NCBI GenBank assembly: GCA_964431965.1
Contig: CAYSLU010000129.1
Span: forward strand, 1-10,280
Length of the DNA stretch: 10,280 bases
Direction of reading: 5' to 3'
From: CAYSLU01 sp964431965
GTDB taxonomy: Bacteria; Verrucomicrobiota; Kiritimatiellia; CAIKKV01; CAYSLU01
Shown: piece by piece, positions 1-5,507 of the stretch
Layout of the letters: each line of letters opens with the position of its first letter
Numbering within the stretch: the stretch's first letter is position 1
Notes under the pieces: generated by a model
The model's input: only the letters and a program-made list of their open reading frames with translations
The model's database searches: none
What the model was told of the DNA's origin: nothing
Program-made: the position numbers and the translations under genes

Positions 1-440
1 TCGACACCATCACGGCCCGACGCGCGCTGAAGGCGATCGGCAACCGCAAGGCGTTCGGCTTCAACTTCGACCCCAGCCACCTGCACTGGCAGATGGTATG
101 CCCCGTCAAGTTCCTCCGGACATTCCCGGACCGCATCTACCACGTCCACATGAAGGACGCGGCCGTGACGCTGGATGGTGAGACCGGCATCCTCGCCTCG
201 CACCTCAACTTCGGCACCCCGGGCCGCGGATGGGACTTCCGCAGCCTCGGGCGGGGCCAGATCAAGTTCGAGGAAATCATCCGCGCCCTCAACGCGATGA
301 ACTACTCGGGCCCGCTCTCGGTGGAGTGGGAGGACGCGATGATGGACCGGGAGTTCGGCGCCGCCGAAGCTTGCCGGTTCGTCCGGAACGTCGACTTCCC
401 GAAGTCCGACCGCGTGTTCGACGAGGCATTCGGAAAGTGA
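1..440 (+). CDS. Sugar phosphate isomerase/epimerase-like TIM-barrel protein, 3' part
   Basis: Only the last 145 codons lie in the window; the reading frame enters at base 3 and ends at TGA 438-440. The visible part matches the C-terminal half of the xylose-isomerase-like TIM-barrel superfamily (IolE and sugar phosphate isomerase/epimerase type). In residues counted from the window edge there is an FNFDPSHL strand with D23 and H26, a YHVHMKD strand with H49 and D52, a GTPGRGWDF loop (71-79) and a terminal LSVEWED strand with E108. In this fold, Asp, His and Glu at such strand ends bind a divalent metal used for ketose/aldose isomerisation or epimerisation. The cytoplasmic location is inferred from the family. 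The substrate cannot be told from this part. The gene is followed by a strong hairpin, so it probably ends its transcript and is unrelated to the permease downstream. The family call is firm; the reaction is open. Confidence 0.85.
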   Translation, partial: DTITARRALKAIGNRKAFGFNFDPSHLHWQMVCPVKFLRTFPDRIYHVHMKDAAVTLDGETGILASHLNFGTPGRGWDFRSLGRGQIKFEEIIRALNAMNYSGPLSVEWEDAMMDREFGAAEACRFVRNVDFPKSDRVFDEAFGK

Positions 441-447
441 TCGCCAC

Positions 448-476
448 GGGGAGCCCGGCCCGGCGCCGGGCTCCCC
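448..476 (+). terminator. GC-rich hairpin after the isomerase gene
   Basis: A perfect 12-bp stem (GGGGAGCCCGGC at 448-459 pairing with GCCGGGCTCCCC at 465-476) encloses a 5-nt loop and starts 8 bases after the isomerase stop. No T-tract follows, so a classical Rho-independent terminator is not certain. The position just downstream of a stop and 29 bases before the permease ATG fits termination or 3'-end protection. Confidence 0.5.
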
Positions 477-505
477 ACCGCCCGTCCGCAGCCGCTACCG
501 CGCCC

Positions 506-2173
506 ATGTCCGCCGCCTCCGCCCTCTTGCTCAAGACGCGCTTTGCGCTGGTCAACACCGGGCGCATCTACCGCGAACAGTCCCGGTTCAAGATCGCCTT
601 CCTGGCCGTGTTCGGCATCGTCTTTCTCGGCGGGCTCTGGGTCGCCTTCCTCGACGGCTTCCGCTTTCTCGACTCGCTGGGCGGCGCGAGCGTCCTGATC
701 ATCAACCGGCTCTTTTCCCTCTTCTTCCTCGGCCTGGGCGCCATGCTGGTCGTGTCGAGCGCCGTCACGTCCTACTCCGCGTTCTTCCGGTCCGAGGAGA
801 CGGAGTTCATGCTGGCCCGCCCCTTCTCCGTCTCCGAGGTGGTGCTCTACCAGTTCGCCCAGTCGTGCGGCCTGTCGTCCTGGGCCTTCTTCCTGGTGAT
901 CATCCCCTTCGTCGGCGCCTACGGGACGCACCAGCACCTGTCCCCGCTCTTCGCCGTCTGGACGCTCCTGTTTTCGGTGCCCTTCCTGGTCGTGTGCTGC
1001 GCGGTCGGAGCAGTCGTGGCGCTGGTCGCCGTCCGCTGGATCCCGCCGCGACGGTATCTGATCGGCCTCGGGTTCACCGTCGCGATCTCCGCCGTCGCCG
1101 CCCTGGTGTATGCGGTCAGCCGCACGCAGGAGCTGACCGAGGAGACCACCTTCGTGCTCAGCCGCATGGTGCCCGGCTTCACTCTCGCGGCCAACCCGCT
1201 GCAGCCGGGCTGGTGGACCGCGGAGGGGATCCTCGCCCTGAGCCGCGGCGAGTGGCTCCGCGGCGCGCGGCTCGGCGCCGTCCTCGTGTCCCATGCCCTC
1301 CTGGCCCTCCTCATCGTCGAAGCGGTCGGCCGCTGGACCTTCGTCCGTGCCTGGCAGCGCGCGACCGCCGACTCGGGCGCCCGCCGCCGCGCCGACGTGC
1401 TGCTGCCGGGGCTTGACCGGGCGCTCGGCTTCCTCGGGCCGGACATCCGGGCCGTTATCCTGAAGGATATCCGGACGTTTCTGCGCGACGCGGGGCAGTG
1501 GGCCCAGGCCCTGGTCTTCTTCGGCCTGCTGGCCCTCTATTTCCTCAACCTGCGCACCTTCCGATACCACGCCCTCCCCCCGGTGTGGCGCAACCTGATC
1601 GAGTTTCTCAACGTGTTCAGCGTCTCGGCCGTTCTGTGCTCGCTCAGCTCGCGCTTCCTCTACCCGCAGCTCAGCCTCGAGGGCCAGGGGTTCTGGCTGA
1701 TCGGCCTCTCGCCGACGCCCATGCGCCGCGTGCTCGCGGCCAAGTTCATGCTGGCTCTCGTCGCCATGCTGGCGGTGAGCCTGCCGCTCATGGCCGTTTC
1801 GTCGGCCATGCTCCACGCATCCGTGCTCTCCACGGCCGTGGCGATCGCCCTCGCCACCTCCATCTCGCTGGCCGCCGGCGGGCTCTCCGTCGGACTCGGG
1901 GCCATCTTCATGGATCTCAGCCGCCGCAACCCCGCCGCCATCGTCTCGGGCTTCGGCGGCACCCTCAACCTCGCGATGAGCCTCGCCTTCATGGTGGCGG
2001 CCATCCTGCCGTTCGCCGCCAGCTTCCACCTGTACTACGCCGCGCACATCGGCTCCGCGGACATGCGGATCGGAGTCGCCGCGTCCGCTGTCTGGCTGGT
2101 GCTGCTGACGGCGGCCGCGACCGGCATCCCCCTCGCGCTCGGGATCCGTAGCCTCGGCCGGCGCGAATTCTGA
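506..2173 (+). CDS. ABC-2-like multispan permease, no ATPase gene adjacent
   Basis: The protein has 555 residues and is almost entirely hydrophobic helices: about twelve candidate membrane segments, for example near residues 29-48, 64-88, 124-142, 146-175, 186-204, 256-275, 333-350, 412-435, 440-468, 478-505 and 521-545. It seems built from two halves. Each has an acidic cytoplasmic stretch before a hydrophobic patch: SEETEFMLARPFS (96-108) and SLEGQGFWLIGLSP (390-403), the latter resembling the coupling region of ABC-2-type exporters. It is therefore best called the membrane subunit of an ABC exporter in the inner membrane, with unknown cargo. No ATP-binding cassette gene lies beside it, so the partner must be encoded elsewhere. 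The ATG at 506 was chosen although no clear Shine-Dalgarno is present. An in-frame GTG at 437 overlaps the isomerase stop, but would add an Ala/Arg/Pro-rich leader translated through the hairpin. The membrane-protein call is firm; the ABC assignment is moderate. Confidence 0.72.
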   Translation: MSAASALLLKTRFALVNTGRIYREQSRFKIAFLAVFGIVFLGGLWVAFLDGFRFLDSLGGASVLIINRLFSLFFLGLGAMLVVSSAVTSYSAFFRSEETEFMLARPFSVSEVVLYQFAQSCGLSSWAFFLVIIPFVGAYGTHQHLSPLFAVWTLLFSVPFLVVCCAVGAVVALVAVRWIPPRRYLIGLGFTVAISAVAALVYAVSRTQELTEETTFVLSRMVPGFTLAANPLQPGWWTAEGILALSRGEWLRGARLGAVLVSHALLALLIVEAVGRWTFVRAWQRATADSGARRRADVLLPGLDRALGFLGPDIRAVILKDIRTFLRDAGQWAQALVFFGLLALYFLNLRTFRYHALPPVWRNLIEFLNVFSVSAVLCSLSSRFLYPQLSLEGQGFWLIGLSPTPMRRVLAAKFMLALVAMLAVSLPLMAVSSAMLHASVLSTAVAIALATSISLAAGGLSVGLGAIFMDLSRRNPAAIVSGFGGTLNLAMSLAFMVAAILPFAASFHLYYAAHIGSADMRIGVAASAVWLVLLTAAATGIPLALGIRSLGRREF

Positions 2174-2214
2174 CCCGGCGGGCCAGGGTCTCTTGTTTTG
2201 ACTCTTCTCAGGCC

Positions 2215-2238
2215 GGCCGGGACGGAGCCCGGCCCTTT
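2215..2238 (+). terminator. Hairpin with short T-run inside the element
   Basis: GGCCGGG (2215-2221) and CCCGGCC (2228-2234) form a perfect 7-bp stem with the 6-nt loop ACGGAG, followed by CTTT. It lies 42 bases after the permease stop and could serve as its terminator. The T-run is short, so this is tentative. Confidence 0.35.
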
Positions 2239-2274
2239 CAAAGAGGCGAGAAGCCGCCTATTCCGGGCATGGAG

Positions 2275-2294
2275 GGACGACCTCCGTGTCGTCC
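2275..2294. repeat. Perfect short inverted repeat inside the element
   Basis: GGACGAC (2275-2281) and GTCGTCC (2288-2294) pair perfectly around the loop CTCCGT. An alternative pairing GGAGG/CCTCC (2271-2275 with 2281-2285) overlaps it. The sequence sits in the middle of the inverted-repeat element and is a good probe for further copies in the genome. The ATG at 2269 just before it opens a frame into the kinase gene, but the residues it would add are Arg/Pro-rich and carry no receiver-domain sequence. Confidence 0.5.
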
Positions 2295-2378
2295 GTTGAC
2301 CGAAATCAGGCCAAGACAAGAGGCCCTGCCCGGCGGGCGCACCCCCCGAGTTTTCTGTGGTGCGCGCCATCCCCGACC

Positions 2379-2400
2379 TATATCATTCACGGGCGGGAGG
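2379..2400 (+). promoter_or_regulatory. Possible -10 box and Shine-Dalgarno for the kinase gene
   Basis: TATATCAT at 2379-2386 is the only A/T-rich hexamer-like site in this GC-rich stretch and resembles a -10 box. No good -35 is visible at the usual distance. A purine-rich GGGAGG at 2395-2400 lies 12 bases before the chosen ATG at 2413, a rather long but usable ribosome-binding spacing. A hairpin GCGCACC/GGTGCGC (2337-2343 and 2359-2365) lies just upstream. Confidence 0.3.
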
Positions 2401-2412
2401 CGAGTCCGGCAC

Positions 2413-4341
2413 ATGGGTAAAGCGCGAATACTCGTCGCGGAGAACGAGGGGCTGGTGGCGAAAGACATCGCGGCCACGCTCCAGTCCATGGGGTACGCCG
2501 TCGCCGGCACCGTGGCCACCGGCGAAGCCGCGCTTCAGAAGGCGGCCGAAACCCGGCCCGACATCGTCCTGATGGATGTCAGCCTCGGCGGCGGCATCGA
2601 CGGAATCGAAACCGCCGAGCGGATTCGCCGGCTGTTCGGCATCCCCGTGGTCTTCCTCACCGCCTATGCGGACGCCCAGACGCTCCGGCGCGCCAGCGTC
2701 ACCAACCCCTTCGGATTCGTCATCAAGCCCTACGGGGACAAGGAGCTGCAAGCCAGCATCGAGATCGCCATCTACCGCCGCGAGATGGAAGCCCAGCTGC
2801 GCGAGCGGCAGGAGTGGTTCGCCACCACCCTTCGATGCATCGGCGAGGGCGTCATTACGACCGATACGGCCGGCCACGTCTCGTTCCTCAACCCGATGGC
2901 CGAAACCCTGACCGGCTGGAAGCTCGAGGAGACCGCAGGCCATGCCCTGTCCGACGTCTTTGTCGTCCTCGACGAGGCCAGCCGAACCCCCGTGCCCCTC
3001 CCCGCCCCCCACCCGGCGGGACGCCGCGCCGCGGCGGCGCATGCCAGCCACCGGATCCTGCTCCGCTCGCGAACGGGCACCGAGACGCCGATCGAAAGCA
3101 CGGCCTCGCCCATTCGCAGCGCCACGGGCGCCGACCTCGGGTCGGTCGTCGTGTTCCGGGACATGACCCTGCCCCGCGTCATGGAGCGGCAGATCCTGAA
3201 CAAGCAGGAGATGGAGGCAATCGGAAAGCTCGCCGGATCGCTGGCGCACGAGTTCAGCACCTTCATCGGCATCATCTCCGGGCACGCATCGTCGGCTCTC
3301 GAGAACCTGCTGCCCAGCACACGGGCCCACGAGGACGTTTCGCGTATCATCGCCGCCGCGCGGCACGCGAACGAGCTGACCCGCCGCGTCCTCAGCGTAG
3401 CCCGGGCCAGCGCGCCGCAGATGGAGCTGAAGGTCGAGCCCGTCTCGGCCGCCGAGGTCATCCGTAACGCCGTCGCGCTCGTCCGCACCCCCTTCGTCGA
3501 CCGCGGAATCGCGTTCCGCGTGCGCGAGCCCGAGCATCCCCTCTGGGTCATGGCCGACAGCGCCCAGATTCTCGATGTCCTCATGGACCTGTTCTTCAAC
3601 GCGGCCGACGCCATGCCGTCCGGCGGCACCATCACGGTCGATGCGATTGAGACCACGGCCCGCCCCCCCGCCGATGCGCCGGCAGCCGAAGGCCGCACGC
3701 GGAAACACGTCATGATACGCGTGCGGGATACCGGGGCCGGCATGAGCCATGATGTGATCGAGCGCCTCTTCGAGCCGTTCTTTACGACCAAGTCCGGCCG
3801 CGGCAACATCGGCCTCGGGCTGTCCATGGCCCAGGCCGCCGTTCAGCGCTGCGGCGGATGGATCAAGGTGCTCAGCAAGCCCGGACACGGGACGAGCTTC
3901 CGCGTCTATCTTCCGCGCGCGCGCCCCGCCAGCCTGAAGGCCGGCCGCGCCACCGAGGCGGTCCTGCGCAGCGCCACCGTCCTCGTCGTCGATGACCGGG
4001 AGGAACTGCTGGCCGAAACCCGGCGCATGCTCGAGAAGGAGGGGTTCAGCGTCATCTCCGCTCACGGCGGCGAGGCCGCGGCCCCCACCTTCCGAACCCA
4101 CGCCGACGAGATCGATGTCGCCGTCGTCGATATGGTCATGCCCGGGCGCAGCGGCCGCCAGGTCGTCGAAGACATCCTGAACACCGATCCGAACATCCGG
4201 GTGATCGTGACGTCCGGGTTCTCCCGCGACTACGCCCGCAGCGTCCTCGCTCCGGGGCCGTGGTCCTTCCTGCAAAAGCCCTACGATCACGATCAGCTGC
4301 TCGCCGCCATCCGCCGCGCGCTCAGCCCGAGGACGGCATGA
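2413..4341 (+). CDS. Soluble hybrid histidine kinase: receiver-PAS-kinase-receiver
   Basis: The protein has 642 residues and no membrane segment, so it should act in the cytoplasm. The domains in order are: a receiver (about 3-122) with acidic E10/E12, phospho-acceptor D55 in VLMDVSL, T83 and K105 in IKPY; a PAS sensor (about 132-250); a dimerisation and phosphoacceptor helix with H279 in LAGSLAHEFSTFIG; an ATPase domain with N396 (N box), D439-G443 (DTGAGM), FEPFFTTK (453-460) and a GNIGLGLS G2 box; and a C-terminal receiver (about 521-638) with D527/D528, D573 in VVDMVMPG, T600 and K622 in QKPY. It has no DNA-binding output, so signals must pass to another protein or through the receivers. 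The ATG at 2413 starts exactly at the receiver's first strand; an earlier in-frame ATG at 2269 would read through the inverted-repeat element. The TGA overlaps the next gene's ATG by 4 bases, pointing to a shared transcript and translational coupling. The ligand is unknown. Confidence 0.9.
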   Translation: MGKARILVAENEGLVAKDIAATLQSMGYAVAGTVATGEAALQKAAETRPDIVLMDVSLGGGIDGIETAERIRRLFGIPVVFLTAYADAQTLRRASVTNPFGFVIKPYGDKELQASIEIAIYRREMEAQLRERQEWFATTLRCIGEGVITTDTAGHVSFLNPMAETLTGWKLEETAGHALSDVFVVLDEASRTPVPLPAPHPAGRRAAAAHASHRILLRSRTGTETPIESTASPIRSATGADLGSVVVFRDMTLPRVMERQILNKQEMEAIGKLAGSLAHEFSTFIGIISGHASSALENLLPSTRAHEDVSRIIAAARHANELTRRVLSVARASAPQMELKVEPVSAAEVIRNAVALVRTPFVDRGIAFRVREPEHPLWVMADSAQILDVLMDLFFNAADAMPSGGTITVDAIETTARPPADAPAAEGRTRKHVMIRVRDTGAGMSHDVIERLFEPFFTTKSGRGNIGLGLSMAQAAVQRCGGWIKVLSKPGHGTSFRVYLPRARPASLKAGRATEAVLRSATVLVVDDREELLAETRRMLEKEGFSVISAHGGEAAAPTFRTHADEIDVAVVDMVMPGRSGRQVVEDILNTDPNIRVIVTSGFSRDYARSVLAPGPWSFLQKPYDHDQLLAAIRRALSPRTA

Positions 4342-5507
4342 CGGAGCGGCTGGCGCTCGGGATCGATGGGCTGCTCCGACGGCACGCATCCTGGCTCCGG
4401 GGGAAGCGCGTCGGACTTGTGAGCCACGCGGCCGCCCTCGACGCGCGCGGCGCCAGCACCGCCGACCGGCTCCGCGAGGCGCTCGGACCGCGACTGGCAG
4501 CTCTTTTCGGCCCCGAGCACGGGTTCTTCGGCGCCGCCGCCGCCGGCGAGGCCACGGCCGACGCCGTGCACCCCGTCTACGGAATACCGGTGCACAGCCT
4601 CTACGGAAACACCCGCCGGCCCACGGCGGCCATGTTGCGCGGCATCGACGTCGTCGTCTACGACATGCAGGATCTGGGGGTCCGCCCCTACACCTACGTC
4701 TCGACGCTGCGCGGCGTGCTGGAGGCCGCCGCCGAGCACGGCCAGACGGTGATCGTGGCCGATCGCCCGATCCCGCTGCCCGGCGCGGTCGATGGACCCG
4801 TCCGGGATCCTGGTGTCGAAAGCTTCGTCGCCCACGTGCGAACCCCGATGGCCTACGGCATGACACCGGGCGAGGCGGCGCTCTGGATCCGGCGCGACCT
4901 CGGGCTGGAGGTCGATCTGCGCGTCGCGGCCATGACGGGATACGGCCGATCCGCGGAGCGGGGCGCCGGATGGCCACCCTGGGCATCGCCCTCCCCCGGC
5001 ATCCGGACCTGGGAGTCGGCGTGCACCTATCTGGCCACCGTGTTCGCCGAGGCAACGCCGGCTGTGGACTTCGGCCGCATGACCAGCTTTCCGTTCCAGG
5101 TGCTCGGCAGCCCGTGGATGGAGAGCGTTCCGCTCTGCGCCAGGCTTCGGGACGCCGCACTCCCGGGCGTGGCCTTCCACCCGCACCCCTACGTCGCGCA
5201 GGCCGGCGCATTCGCCGGCCGGCTGATCGACGGCGTTCGCCTCACCGTCCTCGATCGCGCGCGCTTCCGCCCGGTCCGGACATCGGTGGCCCTCGTGGCC
5301 GCCCTGCAGGACGCAATCGGCGCGCGGCGGTTCTGGCAGGAGCCCGGCACCCGCCCCGAGTTCTTCGACACGCTCTTCGGCACCCCATCCGTCCGCCAGG
5401 CGCTGCTGGCCGGCCGGTCCCCGTCGGATATCGCCCGCGCCTGGGTGAAGCCGATCGCGGCCTTCCGCGTCAGCCGCAGCCGCTGCCTGCTCTACCCGGA
5501 GTCATGA
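4338..5507 (+). CDS. DUF1343/NamZ-like exo-beta-N-acetylmuramidase, divergent
   Basis: The protein has 389 residues, a typical length for the DUF1343 family, whose characterised member NamZ of Bacillus subtilis (glycoside hydrolase family GH171) removes MurNAc from the non-reducing ends of peptidoglycan chains. Family landmarks visible are GLVSH (26-30), LFGPEHGFFG (56-65), HSLYG (86-90), VVYDMQDLGVRPYTYVSTL (106-124), DRPIPLPG (142-149), GMTPGE (174-179) and the PF-x5-SPW segment (252-260). Several signatures are altered: the usual TN-x-SEGRGT segment reads TPAVDFGRMTS, DRPNP reads DRPIP, and the Asn of the first motif is His. No signal peptide is present, unlike the secreted Bacillus enzyme, so a cytoplasmic location is implied. 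GAGG at 4329-4332 sits 5 bases before the ATG, supporting this start, which overlaps the kinase stop as ATGA. The downstream MurU/AmgK-like gene supports a cell-wall sugar role. The family is sure; the exact activity is not. Confidence 0.85.
   Translation: MTERLALGIDGLLRRHASWLRGKRVGLVSHAAALDARGASTADRLREALGPRLAALFGPEHGFFGAAAAGEATADAVHPVYGIPVHSLYGNTRRPTAAMLRGIDVVVYDMQDLGVRPYTYVSTLRGVLEAAAEHGQTVIVADRPIPLPGAVDGPVRDPGVESFVAHVRTPMAYGMTPGEAALWIRRDLGLEVDLRVAAMTGYGRSAERGAGWPPWASPSPGIRTWESACTYLATVFAEATPAVDFGRMTSFPFQVLGSPWMESVPLCARLRDAALPGVAFHPHPYVAQAGAFAGRLIDGVRLTVLDRARFRPVRTSVALVAALQDAIGARRFWQEPGTRPEFFDTLFGTPSVRQALLAGRSPSDIARAWVKPIAAFRVSRSRCLLYPES

Larger units (their letters stand above)
2174..2338. 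mobile_element. MITE-like element with 17-bp inverted repeats and 10-bp direct-repeat flanks
   Basis: The gap between the permease and the kinase contains an ordered structure. The left arm CAGGGTCTCTTGTTTTG (2184-2200) is the reverse complement of the right arm CAAGACAAGAGGCCCTG (2312-2328) at 15 of 17 positions, and both mismatches would be G-U pairs in RNA. Touching the outer edge of each arm is the identical 10-mer CCCGGCGGGC (2174-2183 and 2329-2338), placed as a target-site duplication would be. The core is 145 bp with no plausible gene. It also holds subterminal direct repeats TTGAC-N5-TCAGGCC (2198-2214 and 2296-2312) and two hairpins. The element begins directly after the permease stop codon. 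A non-autonomous MITE is the favoured reading. The alternative is a structured intergenic RNA or regulatory region whose GC-rich 10-mers match by chance. Confidence 0.55.

Noticed and set aside
437..505. GTG start for the permease overlapping the isomerase stop
   Set aside because: It would be a GTGA overlap, but the added residues are Ala/Arg/Pro-rich and encoded by a 12-bp hairpin; the ATG at 506 gives a normal membrane-protein start.
302..2047. Long - strand open frame opposite the permease (581 codons)
   Set aside because: Its translation is a low-complexity Glu/Gly/Arg/Ala mix with no domain; it is the complement of a GC-rich hydrophobic gene whose + strand product has clear membrane helices.
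2269..2412. N-terminal extension of the kinase starting at ATG 2269
   Set aside because: The extra 48 residues read through the inverted-repeat element and are Arg/Pro-rich; the receiver domain begins right at the ATG at 2413.
2383..5211. Very long - strand open frame opposite the kinase and NamZ genes (942 codons)
   Set aside because: Arg/Gly/Asp-rich with no recognisable domain, and it spans two well-supported + strand genes; open frames of this length are expected opposite GC-rich coding DNA.
4970..5503. Upstream extension of the MurU-like frame
   Set aside because: It lies inside the NamZ-like gene and is Arg/Pro-rich; the nucleotidyltransferase fold begins a few residues after the ATG at 5504.
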